Below, piece by piece: positions 35,550 through 44,526 of a DNA stretch of 64,000 bases. Each line of letters opens with the position of its first letter. The stretch's first letter is position 1. The DNA is from Phyllobacterium myrsinacearum (GTDB lineage: Bacteria; Pseudomonadota; Alphaproteobacteria; Rhizobiales; Rhizobiaceae): the NCBI RefSeq assembly GCF_002980555.1, contig NZ_PVBT01000004.1, forward strand, positions 310,001 to 374,000, read 5' to 3'. A program made the translations under genes and the position numbers. The notes below the pieces were generated by a model. It was not told the origin of the DNA. It worked only from the letters and a program-made list of their open reading frames with translations, and made no database searches.

Positions 35550-36238
35550 CGAACACCAGCGTCAAGATTCTTGTCGTGGACGACGAGCAACCCATTCGGA
35601 AGCTGCTTCGGGTCGGTCTTGGTACGCAAGGGTACAATGTTCTGGAGGCGGGGAATGCCACAAGCGCGGTCGAGCAGGTGGAAGCCCATCAGCCCGACCT
35701 GATTTTGCTCGACCTCGGTCTTCCCGGTGTTTCCGGCTGTGATCTTCTGCGCCAGTGGCGCGAGGAGGGTTCGGATATCCCGGTGGTCATATTGTCAAGC
35801 CGCACCGATGAACGGGGAATAGTGGAGGCGCTGGAGCTTGGAGCTGATGATTATGTCGTCAAGCCGTTTGGGATGAACGAGCTGGTCGCACGCATTCGGG
35901 TTGCCCTGCGGCATCGCCTGCAGCAGCAGGGAGAACTGCCCGTTTTTGAAACCGGGGGTCTCTCCGTCGATCTGGTGAAGCGGATTGTGAAGGTCGATGG
36001 CAGGGAGGTGAAGCTGTCGCCCAAGGAGTACGATATTCTCCGCGTCCTGGTCCAGCATGCCGGCAAGGTGCTCACCCACCGCTTTCTCCTGTCACGGGTG
36101 TGGGGCGGCTCTGCGGATGTCCAGTATCTGCGCGTCTACGTCCGGCAGCTCCGGCAGAAGCTGGAGCAACTGCCGGATCATCCGCGATACATTGTGACGG
36201 AGACCGGCGTGGGGTATCGCCTGAAAGAAGCTGACTAG
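35546..36238 (+). CDS. kdpE: Response regulator KdpE
   Basis: The 230-residue OmpR-family regulator has a receiver domain with Asp56 (LILLDLGLPGVSG), the KPFGMNEL switch segment and a C-terminal winged helix (KLSPKEYDILRVL, YLRVYVRQLRQKLE, ETGVGYRL). It is translationally coupled to kdpD (ATGA). Expected target: the KdpE-like box ahead of the operon. Confidence 0.96.
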   Translation: MTNTSVKILVVDDEQPIRKLLRVGLGTQGYNVLEAGNATSAVEQVEAHQPDLILLDLGLPGVSGCDLLRQWREEGSDIPVVILSSRTDERGIVEALELGADDYVVKPFGMNELVARIRVALRHRLQQQGELPVFETGGLSVDLVKRIVKVDGREVKLSPKEYDILRVLVQHAGKVLTHRFLLSRVWGGSADVQYLRVYVRQLRQKLEQLPDHPRYIVTETGVGYRLKEAD

Positions 36239-36275
36239 GACTGCCGTGCCTTTGCGCCGGGATTTGCAATTGGAA

Positions 36276-36731
36276 ATGAGAATGAAATTGGCCGATTATC
36301 TCAAGCTTGATGATGTGATGTGTGATCTGGAGGTGTCATCCAAGACGCAAGCACTGCATGCCATGGCGGATGTTGTGAGCAGGGACGGGGGCGTTCCAGC
36401 GGCGGCCCTCTTGGCTGCGCTGCAAAAGCGCGAGCGCCTTGGCTCCACCGGCATAGGACAGGGCGTTGCCATTCCGCATACGCGGATCGAAGGGGTCGAG
36501 ACGCCGAGGGCCTGCCTGGCAAGGCTGAAGAAGCCCGTCGAGTTCGCGGCCATTGACGATCTGCCGGTGGATATCATTCTCATGCTGATCACCCCGGACG
36601 CCGAGGTAAACAGGCATTTGAATGTCTTGGCGCAGTTTACGCGAAGGCTGAGATTTCCGGGTGTCCTAGAAGGCATGCGCACTGCCGCAGATGCCAGGAC
36701 GCTTTGTGCGCATCTGACAGACAAAGCATGA
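36276..36731 (+). CDS. PtsN-like EIIA-Ntr family protein in the kdp operon
   Basis: A 151-residue PTS IIA fructose/nitrogen-type domain with the phosphorylatable His68 in GVAIPHTRIEGV and the family start MKLADYLKLDDVM. EIIA-Ntr (PtsN) of the PTS-Ntr cascade is known to bind KdpD or otherwise control potassium uptake in E. coli and rhizobia, so a copy as last gene of kdpFABCDE probably feeds PTS phosphorylation state into KdpD. Starts at 36246 (GTG), 36276 or 36282 are possible; I chose 36276 on homology of the N-terminus. The main ptsN is normally beside rpoN, so this is a paralogue. Confidence 0.8.
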   Translation: MRMKLADYLKLDDVMCDLEVSSKTQALHAMADVVSRDGGVPAAALLAALQKRERLGSTGIGQGVAIPHTRIEGVETPRACLARLKKPVEFAAIDDLPVDIILMLITPDAEVNRHLNVLAQFTRRLRFPGVLEGMRTAADARTLCAHLTDKA

Positions 36732-36755
36732 CAGGCGGCCGGGAGACCGCCTGTC
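36730..36755. terminator. Hairpin at the end of the kdp operon
   Basis: GACAGGCGG (36730-36738) pairs with CCGCCTGTC (36747-36755) over an 8-nt loop between convergent genes. No T-run follows. Confidence 0.5.
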
Positions 36756-36776
36756 CATCCTATCCAGAAAATCGAT

Positions 36777-37079
36777 CTAGGCTGATCTGCGATAGCGGCC
36801 CTGTCGATGCGACGAGGCGTCAACGGGTGTGACATGGACTGAAAGATCGGTCCAGGGATCAGCGATGAGACAATCGCTGTCCTGCGCGCACCAGACGGCC
36901 CCAGCTTCATGTTCACTTTCACTCACGGCGAAATGGATGGCGGACTCTCTGTCGGCAAAGAGGCCGCCGACAAGGCGTTGCCTGTCGCAAACGACCCAGC
37001 AGCCATCCAGATTGCGGCCAACGATGAAACGGCAACGGCTATTGGAATTGCATGGATATTGCATACTGCTTCCCATCAT
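36777..37079 (-). CDS. Conserved hypothetical protein
   Basis: About 100 residues. The core CRFIVGRNLDGCWVVCDRQR and LVGGLFADRESAIHFAVSES reads like a widespread small rhizobial family of unknown function in which a short beta-sheet domain carries a VxxGxxGxWVVxD pattern. The minus strand is chosen because its reading has this family look, whereas the plus-strand frame is compositionally odd. Starts at 37133, 37079 and 37064 are possible. Convergent with the kdp operon. Confidence 0.65.
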   Translation of the reverse strand: MMGSSMQYPCNSNSRCRFIVGRNLDGCWVVCDRQRLVGGLFADRESAIHFAVSESEHEAGAVWCAQDSDCLIADPWTDLSVHVTPVDASSHRQGRYRRSA

Positions 37080-37120
37080 GTCTTGCTTCCGGGTTGGTAT
37101 GATTTCATTGGGAAAAGGCT

Positions 37121-38101
37121 CTAAACGCGCCAAGCGAGTGGAGCAGGATGAATCGCGGGTTTTTCCCGGAGATTGAACGCAGCATCATGATCAGGATCGC
37201 TAACACCTCCGAGGTTATCGAGGGCGGATGCAATCTGTGCCGCGACATCATCGGCAACGGTGACGAGGGGCAGGCGGACCTCGTCGCGCATGCCGCGCCG
37301 GTGTTTCAGTGCAGCCTTGACGGGGCAGGGGTTCGTATCCAGCTCGAAGGCCTCGAGGACGGGTTTCAGTCTCTGGTGAATATACTTCGCCGTTGGCCAA
37401 TCACCTTTGATGCAGGCATTTTGCAGCGCGACAAAAACGTGGGGCAGGACATTGGCCATGACCGAAATCATTCCGTCGCCGCCCAAAAGGTTGAAGGCGT
37501 GGGCTGAAGCATCATGCCCCGACAGAAGAATGAAGCGATCTCCGAATGTGTTGCGCATCTCTTCGACCCGTCTCACGTCACCGGTTGCATCCTTGATGCC
37601 CAGGATCGACGGCATCTGCGACAACCGGTCGAGGGCCTGCAAGGAGATATCGACGCCGGTCCGGGATGGTACGTTGTAGACAATGACCGGCATTGGAACG
37701 CGTGCGGCGATCGCTTCGAAATGACGAACGATGCCGTCCTGATTGGGTCTGTTGTAGTAGGGCGTGACGATCAAAGCCGCGTCCGCGCCGCAGGAATGGG
37801 CAGCGGATGTGTAGGCAATGGTCAGTTCGGTACTGCTCGTGCCGGTCCCGGCAATGATGGGTACGCGGCCGTTCGATACCTTCAGACACGTTCTGATGAT
37901 CCTCAGCCGTTCATCCCAGGTAAGTGTGGAGGCTTCTCCGGTGGTTCCGCACGCGACCAGAGCGCTTATGCCGGACTGAATGTGCCACTCCGCCAGTTCG
38001 CCGATCGCGCCGTAGTCGACATTCCCGTTTTTGAACGGTGTGACGAGCGCTGTCATCACGCCCGTTAGGCGTGATCGTTCAACTTGACTGTCGCTGTTCA
38101 T
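37121..38101 (-). CDS. Dihydrodipicolinate synthase/N-acetylneuraminate lyase family protein
   Basis: The 326-residue TIM-barrel lyase has GVMTALVTPFKNG at the start, ACGTTGEASTLTWDERL (the GTTGE motif), VYNVPSRTGVD with the conserved Tyr, and the Schiff-base lysine in ILGIKDATGD. DapA itself condenses pyruvate with aspartate semialdehyde, but stand-alone paralogues often act on sugar acids, so this may not be the lysine enzyme. The ATG at 38101 follows AGAGGA; an open frame extends further upstream but lacks family sequence. No clear operon partner. Confidence 0.85.
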   Translation of the reverse strand: MNSDSQVERSRLTGVMTALVTPFKNGNVDYGAIGELAEWHIQSGISALVACGTTGEASTLTWDERLRIIRTCLKVSNGRVPIIAGTGTSSTELTIAYTSAAHSCGADAALIVTPYYNRPNQDGIVRHFEAIAARVPMPVIVYNVPSRTGVDISLQALDRLSQMPSILGIKDATGDVRRVEEMRNTFGDRFILLSGHDASAHAFNLLGGDGMISVMANVLPHVFVALQNACIKGDWPTAKYIHQRLKPVLEAFELDTNPCPVKAALKHRRGMRDEVRLPLVTVADDVAAQIASALDNLGGVSDPDHDAAFNLREKPAIHPAPLAWRV

Positions 38102-38487
38102 GATGTCCTCTTCTGCATTCCATTCGCGCATGGACAGGAACTGGCTCTGCCGGGCGGCAAACGGACGCGGCGGCATTGAAAGCACGTCCCCTGGAGGCGG
38201 GCTTTGCCGGCATCTTGTTCGTATCGCTGTCATCTCGCGCAATTCTCGTGTTGAGTACGGCTCATACGTATCAACGCTTCCGATAGGAATTCCATTGCGT
38301 GTTCGCAGCAATCATATCAAAAAAGTATAAGGATCAGGGGGCGAGGCTGTACCCAGTCGAGCATAGAAATTTCAGGGCATCAAAACTTATATGAGATTTT
38401 TATATTCTGGCTGTGGCGTTGCAATGGATTTCATATGCCGAGTTTATTATTTTATACAGGAATATGAACTAGATATAGTTGAATAGA
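38102..38487. other. Intergenic region upstream of the DapA-family gene
   Basis: No gene recognised. The right half (38380-38480) is AT-rich with several TATA-like stretches and could hold promoters for both directions. Confidence 0.5.
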
Positions 38488-38673
38488 ATGCGCGATCTTA
38501 CCTATGTTCTGGCCATTATAGCCGTCATGCTTCTCGCCTGTCAGGCCAAGCCAAGGTCGGGAATGTCGCCTTTACGGGCGACAAAGGTCAGACTCAGCGA
38601 TGCAGATGTGGCGGTTCTCGTTTTCACGCTCGCTCTGGCCGTACTCATCGTCGCCATGGCTGTTTCAATCTGA
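38488..38673 (+). CDS. Possible small membrane protein
   Basis: A 61-residue frame with two hydrophobic stretches (YVLAIIAVMLLACQAK and VAVLVFTLALAVLIVAMAVSI) separated by a basic stretch. There is no clear ribosome-binding site and no family I recognise. Listed because the membrane pattern is not random, but it may not be translated. Confidence 0.3.
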   Translation: MRDLTYVLAIIAVMLLACQAKPRSGMSPLRATKVRLSDADVAVLVFTLALAVLIVAMAVSI

Positions 38674-38817
38674 ACGCCCGGCAGACGTCTCAATAGGTAC
38701 AAGTACGGATACATTGTCATGTGAGTCTGTGATCGTGTGGCGGTGTATTCCCCGCCTGCGCGACGGCAGGGTTTGGGTTTGCCCATTGCTGCCGCCGCCA
38801 GACAAGGTCACGTTTTG

Positions 38818-39411
38818 ATGCGCTATCCAGTCTACCTCGTCGACGATGATGCTGCCGTTCGGGAGGGTCTCTGTCTGCTCTTCGAAGCCTACAAGATCAG
38901 TGTCATTGCCTTCGACGGCCCATTGACCTTTCTTCGGGAAGTCAGCCTGTTGCCGCCAGGATACCTGCTTCTCGATTTGCAAATGCCGGAGCTGAATGGG
39001 CTGGAACTGCAAAGGGAGCTGATCGGCAAAGGTATTGACTGGCCCATCATCATTATTACCGGTTATGGGGACCTGAGCAGCTGCCGCACGGCGTTTCAAT
39101 CTCGGGTCGTTGATTTCCTGGCCAAGCCGGTCGATCCGGAGCAGCTTTTTGAAGCGCTTGGGAAAGCTGAAGAGCTTCTCGGGACTGTCTTGGAAAAGCA
39201 AGAGACCGAGGCATTGTTCGCGACGTTGACTCCGCGCGAAAATGAAATCATCAATCTCGTCTGCCGGGGATGGGGATCGAAGGAAATCGCAACCTCATTG
39301 AATATTTCACTGCGGACGGTCGATGCGCACCGGGCCAATATTTCCGAAAAACTGGGCACGACGTCCGTGGCTGAATTTGTGCAGATGAAAATGAAGATTC
39401 AGCAGGGGTAA
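38818..39411 (+). CDS. FixJ/NarL-type response regulator
   Basis: At 197 residues it has a receiver domain (YLVDDDAAVREGL, phospho-acceptor Asp53 in LLLDLQMPELNG, FLAKPVDPEQLF) and a LuxR-type helix-turn-helix (LTPRENEIINLVCRGWGSKEIATSL, split as LTPRENEII and GSKEIATSLNIS; TVDAHRANISEKLG). It is the FixJ/TodT layout. The ATG at 38818 matches the start of the receiver. It is convergent with the histidine kinase at 39428-41134, its likely partner. Confidence 0.88.
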   Translation: MRYPVYLVDDDAAVREGLCLLFEAYKISVIAFDGPLTFLREVSLLPPGYLLLDLQMPELNGLELQRELIGKGIDWPIIIITGYGDLSSCRTAFQSRVVDFLAKPVDPEQLFEALGKAEELLGTVLEKQETEALFATLTPRENEIINLVCRGWGSKEIATSLNISLRTVDAHRANISEKLGTTSVAEFVQMKMKIQQG

Positions 39412-39427
39412 CGAGGCGCTTCGCTTC

Positions 39428-41134
39428 TTATCCTGCAAACCGTTTGCTGGCGGTGAAATGGTTGATGGCGTGTTCGAGCTGCCTGTCACGGGCTGCATCG
39501 ACAGCGAGCACCATTCGGTGAGGCTCTGTTGCAGGAACAGGCTCCACTTTTGGCAGGGTAATGGTGAAGACTGCGCCGTCCTTGTTGGATGCGGTAAGCA
39601 ATCCGCCAACGCGTTGCACGATTCTCTGTGACAAAGAGAGCCCCAATCCCATACCGCTGTTCTTGGTTGTGAAAAAAGGCTGGAAGAGTTGCGCAAGCGT
39701 ATCCTGGCTCAACCCAGGTCCGTTGTCCGATACTTGGATAATATTGGCGGTGTGATCTGCGATGGTTTGGATGGTGATCCGCTTTTGAGGCTGCTCCAAT
39801 GTGCCGAGTGCTTCAATCGAGTTGCGGACCAGGTTGTGGATGACCTGTTCAAGCTCTATCCGATTGATGTTGGCAACGGGCGACGGCTCGGCAAGACAAA
39901 GCACCAGTGAAACGTTGCGTTGTTTGATTTCCAAATTGAGGATATCAACAATCTCCAGGATGGCACTGTTAAGGGTGGTGATTTCCGGGACGGCGACGGT
40001 ATTTACAATGTAGTCGCGGATCTTACCAAGTATTCGGCCGGCCCGCTTGGCATCCCGGACATTGGCATCCATTGCCCGTTTCAGGAAGTCGACATGCGTC
40101 TGGTTCTCTTCGAGTGTCTTAAGACTCGCCTGGCTTTGGCTAAGCAGTGATGTGAGGGGTTGTGCCAGTTCGTGGATAATGCCGGCGGCAAGTTCGCCGA
40201 TCGCGTTGACCCGCGCGGCATGCTCAAGCCGGTTCTCCTTTTCCAGTCTTGCGGCGCGGCCCAGTGCTTCTTCCTCGGATTGCCGCAAGCGCTGGGAGAG
40301 CCGGCGCTGGTGCAAGGAATAATAGGCTGCCGCTACTGCCGCGGCGGACAGGCTGCAATATGCTGCAAGCCCCAATGGGTTAAACAGTTCGCTCAGATCG
40401 ACCGTTTCGCTGATGCGAAACACCGTCCCTTCGGGGAAGTTGGTGACGTCCTCCGATGCGGTCTTGTGCAGACCGGGAACGATGGTCCTTTCGAGCCGAA
40501 GCCATGGCGAGAAAAACGAATCCTGTTCATCATTCAACAGGATGGCGGGTACGCTGCCGATGATCCACTCCACCTCCGGTGCGCCGGATTGCAGGATTGG
40601 CTTGATCATTTCTGCCACATCCAGAAGCATGATAATGGCGTAATGTGCATTGCCATTTTCGATATGCGTTGTCGTGAAATAGCGCCCGGGAAAGCGGGGA
40701 TCAGCGAATCCGCGGATCATACCGCGAGGCTGGTTGATGACGGTCGGCAGTACAGCCGGGATCGCGGCGACGTCCGTGGCAGATGGGAAACTGGCCACGA
40801 GGGCGGCATGGGAGAGGCCGTCGCCTTTAGGCAGCTCGTACAGATGGATCAGGTGTATGCGGGGACAGGCGTCCATTATGTGCTGAACCAGTGAGCCGAA
40901 TACCTTCATGGACTCGACACCGGATATGGTTGAGAAAACCTCCAGGGATTTGACGAAAGCAAAATTCTGGGCAATGCGGCGATCAAGGCTGGTTGTGATT
41001 TCGGCGGCTTTTGCCGCGAACATGTCCGACTTGTCCCGGAAAATCATGACTGCCGAGATGCACACATACACCAGCAGGGCAATGCACCAGATGGATACCG
41101 CAAATACCAGGGAGGGTTTCAGGTCTTTTTGCAC
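39428..41134 (-). CDS. Membrane sensor histidine kinase (HPK4-like)
   Basis: The 568-residue kinase has an N-terminal membrane helix, a periplasmic sensor region of about 230 residues, a second helix (LAAYCSLSAAAVAAAYYSL), then the H-box GIIHELAQPLTSLLSQ with His321 and an ATPase domain (RNSIEALG, DNGPGL, NSGMGLGLSLS). The HELxQPL H-box is typical of kinases paired with FixJ-type regulators, and the convergent regulator ends 16 bp away. The signal is unknown; the neighbouring peptide-binding protein and peptidase T make peptides one possibility. Confidence 0.85.
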   Translation of the reverse strand: MQKDLKPSLVFAVSIWCIALLVYVCISAVMIFRDKSDMFAAKAAEITTSLDRRIAQNFAFVKSLEVFSTISGVESMKVFGSLVQHIMDACPRIHLIHLYELPKGDGLSHAALVASFPSATDVAAIPAVLPTVINQPRGMIRGFADPRFPGRYFTTTHIENGNAHYAIIMLLDVAEMIKPILQSGAPEVEWIIGSVPAILLNDEQDSFFSPWLRLERTIVPGLHKTASEDVTNFPEGTVFRISETVDLSELFNPLGLAAYCSLSAAAVAAAYYSLHQRRLSQRLRQSEEEALGRAARLEKENRLEHAARVNAIGELAAGIIHELAQPLTSLLSQSQASLKTLEENQTHVDFLKRAMDANVRDAKRAGRILGKIRDYIVNTVAVPEITTLNSAILEIVDILNLEIKQRNVSLVLCLAEPSPVANINRIELEQVIHNLVRNSIEALGTLEQPQKRITIQTIADHTANIIQVSDNGPGLSQDTLAQLFQPFFTTKNSGMGLGLSLSQRIVQRVGGLLTASNKDGAVFTITLPKVEPVPATEPHRMVLAVDAARDRQLEHAINHFTASKRFAG

Positions 41135-41464
41135 GTCTTTGCAACTTATAAATTTGTTTATGTGTAAAATACATCGTGCGGATTTCTGATTATCTCAGAC
41201 GTCCAAAATGGAGATGCAGTTTATGCGCTCTACATGGCACAAAGAGCATCTCAATCATAAAAATGCTTACCGATATTAGGTTGCGTTCCATCGCAAAAGC
41301 CCAATATCAGGAGAACGTAACTTATATTCAGCCGTATTTCAATGATGTTGCTGAAACGCAATCATTGTCGCATAGACGCCGGCAAAACGCCGCTCGGATA
41401 CTATCATGAATTGCGAAGGGGCCAGCGCGTTATTGCGGCCCCTTCGCCGAGGGGTTTTCAAGGT
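41135..41464. other. Intergenic region between histidine kinase and peptide-binding protein genes
   Basis: No gene recognised. It holds the kinase promoter region on the left and, at 41413-41447, an 11-bp perfect hairpin (GCGAAGGGGCC/GGCCCCTTCGC) that probably ends the peptide-binding protein transcript. Confidence 0.55.
41413..41447 (-). terminator. Hairpin after the peptide-binding protein gene
   Basis: GCGAAGGGGCC (41413-41423) and GGCCCCTTCGC (41437-41447) form a perfect 11-bp stem over a 13-nt loop, 17 bp past the stop codon. The T-run is weak. Confidence 0.6.
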
Positions 41465-43063
41465 TTATTCGTCGATATCAACGTCTTCAAACAGATTGCC
41501 GCCGAACGGATCAACGCGGAAATCCTTCACCTTGGAACTAACCGGTTGCTGGACGATCTGATGGGCAATCGTCAGCCAGGGCGCCTGCTCCTTGAACACG
41601 ACCTGAGCCTGTTCATACAGCTTTGTTCTCTCCGCCTGATCCGTGGTCAGCTTGGCTGCCTGAATCAGTTTTTCAAAGTCTTCGTTGCACCAGTTGGCGC
41701 GATTGCCGCTGCCGATGGCCTGGCAGCCCAGAAGCGCTGCAAGAAAATTGTCCGGATCGGCAATCCCGCCTGTCCATCCGAGAATGACCGCGCCGTCCCG
41801 GTCCTTTTCCAGTGACCGCTTCAGATATTCGGTCCAATCGTAGGAAATGATTTCAGCCTTGATGCCAACTTTTGCCATGTCCGACTGCATCATTTCAGCG
41901 GTACGGCGTGCATTGGGCATGTAAGGACGCTGAACGGGCATCGCCCATATCTTCATCGAAAGGTCTTTTACGCCGGCCTCTGCCAGTAGCTTCTGCGATT
42001 GCGCCGGATCATAGGCATCGTCCTTGACGGCTGCATTGTATGACCAGACACCCGGAGGGATGGCATTAACGGCAACCATACCGGTCGAGCCGTAGACCGC
42101 ATCGATGATCGCCTGCTTGTTGACGGCCATATTGATGGCCTTGCGCACGCGAACGTCATTGAAGGGAGCCACCAGCGTGTTGTAGGCCATAAACGCAATG
42201 TTCAAGCCTTCCTTTTGCAGGAGGTTGATCGCCGGGTCGGTTTTCATCTCGGCAAGATCGGCCGGGTTCGGGTAAGCCATCACATGGCATTCGCCAGCCT
42301 TGAGTTTCTGGTAGCGGACGGAGGCATCCGGGGTAACGGCGATGATCAGATTATCGATCTTCTGTTTTCCGCCCCAGTAATCGGGATTGGCGGTGTAGCG
42401 GATGGCCGTATCCGGCTGATAGTCGACAAACTGGTAAGGACCGGTTCCGATGGGCTGCTGGCCAAATTCGTCCTGCTTGCCCTCTGCCAGAAGCTTGTCG
42501 GCATATTCCTTGGATTGAATGACTGCAAATGTAAGGGAGAGGGAGGCGATCATTGTCGCTTCCGGCCGGGTCAGGATGAATTTGACGGTGTGATCGTCAA
42601 TTTTCTCGATTTTGCTGATGAGGCTCGGGAACGAATAGGAATTGTATTGGGGCCAGACCCCCTTGCCATTATACGGATTGGCCTTGTTTCCCTGGCGGTC
42701 GAAGGTAAAGATGACGTCATCGGCATTGAAATCGCGCGTCGGGGTAAAATAGCTCGTTGTCTGGAATTTCACGCCCTTGCGCAGATGGAATGTATATTCT
42801 TTGCCATCGGCGGAAATATCCCAGCTTTCGGCGAGGCCCGGCTCCAGTTCGGTCGATCCGCGTTTGATCTTGATGAGACCATTGGAAACGTTGCGCGCCG
42901 AGGCGTCGTAGGTTGCACCCGACGTGGTGCTCGCAGCGTCAAAACCGTCTGGCGCGGCTTCCGAGCAATAGATCAATGTCTTTGCGGACGCGACAGCCAT
43001 TGTCGATCCGCTCAATCCGAGTGCAAGGATAGTCGCTGAAAGAATTTTCTCGGGAAGTTTCAT
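41465..43063 (-). CDS. Peptide ABC transporter substrate-binding protein (family 5, DppA-like)
   Basis: The 532-residue protein has a signal peptide (MKLPEKILSATILALGLSGS to about residue 30) and the SBP family 5 sequence: YCSEAAPDGFDAA, DDVIFTFDRQ, GTGPYQFVDY and the C-terminal DPDNFLAALLGC. It is DppA-like and should bind di- or oligopeptides in the periplasm. No permease or ATPase genes are adjacent, so it is an orphan that must use a transporter elsewhere. The ATG at 43063 follows AGGACG. Divergent from peptidase T, suggesting linked peptide use. Confidence 0.88.
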   Translation of the reverse strand: MKLPEKILSATILALGLSGSTMAVASAKTLIYCSEAAPDGFDAASTTSGATYDASARNVSNGLIKIKRGSTELEPGLAESWDISADGKEYTFHLRKGVKFQTTSYFTPTRDFNADDVIFTFDRQGNKANPYNGKGVWPQYNSYSFPSLISKIEKIDDHTVKFILTRPEATMIASLSLTFAVIQSKEYADKLLAEGKQDEFGQQPIGTGPYQFVDYQPDTAIRYTANPDYWGGKQKIDNLIIAVTPDASVRYQKLKAGECHVMAYPNPADLAEMKTDPAINLLQKEGLNIAFMAYNTLVAPFNDVRVRKAINMAVNKQAIIDAVYGSTGMVAVNAIPPGVWSYNAAVKDDAYDPAQSQKLLAEAGVKDLSMKIWAMPVQRPYMPNARRTAEMMQSDMAKVGIKAEIISYDWTEYLKRSLEKDRDGAVILGWTGGIADPDNFLAALLGCQAIGSGNRANWCNEDFEKLIQAAKLTTDQAERTKLYEQAQVVFKEQAPWLTIAHQIVQQPVSSKVKDFRVDPFGGNLFEDVDIDE

Positions 43064-43222
43064 ATCGTCCTGTCTTTTCTGGGAATCAACGTGCCGCATT
43101 GATGGGATCAGAATTTATCGGCGAGGGTTCGGGCCAATGCAATACAAATATGTCACCTACGCGCTTGTCCTGAAAAGTGGAATCATCGAAACCGGCATCT
43201 TTGATCAGAGGCAGAGAACGCA

Positions 43223-44461
43223 ATGGACATTGTTGAACGATTTCTGAACTACACGCGCATCAATACCACGACGGTCCCCGGGGTTGGCCATTTGCCTTCG
43301 AGCGCCGGTCAATCGGTGTTGGCACGCCTGCTGGCTGGCGAGTTGCGTGAACTGGGGCTGTATGTCGAAGAACGGGATCATTCGATCGTGGTCGGGACGC
43401 TGCGGAGCAATGTAGCCGGCAAGGACCGCGCGATTCCGACGGTGGCCTGGGTCGCCCATCTCGACACCAGCAGCGAGTACAACACGGATACCAAGGCTCA
43501 GGTCGTGCAGTATGAAGGGGGCGACATCGTCTTGAACGAACAGCTTCAGGTGGTCATGCGTTCGAGCGATTTCCCAGAGCTTTCGCGTTACGCCGGTGAC
43601 AGGATCATCGTTACCGATGGGACCAGCTTGCTCGGCGCGGATAACAAGTCGGCGATCGCCGAGATCATGCATGCGATGCAGACGCTTCAGTTGAACCCCG
43701 GGATTGAACATGGCGACGTGAAGGTTGTGTTTGTCCCGGATGAGGAAATTGGCCTCCTGGGAGCCAAGGCACTCGACGTTAAGTCCCTCAATGCCGATTT
43801 TGCCTATACGCTGGATTGCTGTGAGATTGGCGAGATTGTGCACGAGAATTGGAACGCGGGTGAATTCCATATCACCTTCCACGGGCAGACCGCGCACCCG
43901 ATGTCGGCCAAGGGCAAGCTGCGCAATGCGGTGCTCTTTGCCCAGCAATTCATCGCCATGCTGCCCGCCGGTGAAAGACCGGAATATACGGAAAACCGCG
44001 AAGGCTACTATTGGGTCAAATCCATCCAGGGCACGGTTGCCGAAACGCGGACCGTTCTCGACATTCGTGATTTTACCCAGGCCGGGTTTGACCATCGGCA
44101 TCGCTTTGTCGATACCCTCGTCGAGAGTTTTAACCAACTCCATGGCGCCCAGACTGTGACGGCGGCATATCAGCCCATGTATCGCAATGTCGCTGACAGC
44201 TTGCAGGGGCCCAATCACTATCCGGTACAGCTGGCGCTGGAGGCGATGCAAGCGATTGGTGTGTCGCCAAAATCCATCCCGATGCGCGGCGGCTATGACG
44301 GCGCAGTGCTGTCGGAAAAGGGCCTGCCTTGCCCCAACCTGTTTTGCGGCGCCCATAATTTTCATTCGATCTACGAGTTTCTGCCTGTGCGTTCGCTTGA
44401 AAAGGCCTCCGAGATGGTGGTCGAAATCCTGCAGCGCGCAGCGCGCGCGCCGCAGGATTGA
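43223..44461 (+). CDS. pepT: Peptidase T (tripeptide aminopeptidase)
   Basis: A 412-residue M20 metallopeptidase. Zinc-site motifs are visible: His79 in AHLDTSSEY, LLGADNKSAIAE, the catalytic-Glu segment VPDEEIGLLG, and HGQTAHPMSAKGK. Length and motifs match PepT, a cytoplasmic enzyme that removes N-terminal residues from tripeptides. Followed by a perfect hairpin and convergent with a DUF2239 gene; divergent from the orphan DppA-like protein. Confidence 0.95.
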   Translation: MDIVERFLNYTRINTTTVPGVGHLPSSAGQSVLARLLAGELRELGLYVEERDHSIVVGTLRSNVAGKDRAIPTVAWVAHLDTSSEYNTDTKAQVVQYEGGDIVLNEQLQVVMRSSDFPELSRYAGDRIIVTDGTSLLGADNKSAIAEIMHAMQTLQLNPGIEHGDVKVVFVPDEEIGLLGAKALDVKSLNADFAYTLDCCEIGEIVHENWNAGEFHITFHGQTAHPMSAKGKLRNAVLFAQQFIAMLPAGERPEYTENREGYYWVKSIQGTVAETRTVLDIRDFTQAGFDHRHRFVDTLVESFNQLHGAQTVTAAYQPMYRNVADSLQGPNHYPVQLALEAMQAIGVSPKSIPMRGGYDGAVLSEKGLPCPNLFCGAHNFHSIYEFLPVRSLEKASEMVVEILQRAARAPQD

Positions 44462-44466
44462 CATCA

Positions 44467-44497
44467 GCCAGCAATCCATCGTTGATGGATTGCTGGC
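44467..44497. terminator. Hairpin between convergent pepT and DUF2239 genes
   Basis: GCCAGCAATCCATC (44467-44480) and GATGGATTGCTGGC (44484-44497) make a 14-bp perfect stem with a 3-nt GTT loop. Likely shared by both convergent transcripts, although no long T tract follows. Confidence 0.7.
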
Positions 44498-44526
44498 CCG
44501 CTATTCGCTGGCGCGCATCTTCCCCG

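Noticed and set aside
36829-37176. Plus-strand 115-codon frame
   Set aside because: The opposite strand encodes a more plausible small conserved protein with a WVVCD core; the plus-strand product has shadow-like composition.
37121-38101. Confident naming as dapA of lysine synthesis
   Set aside because: It stands alone without lysine genes, and many paralogues of this family act on sugar acids; only the family is claimed.
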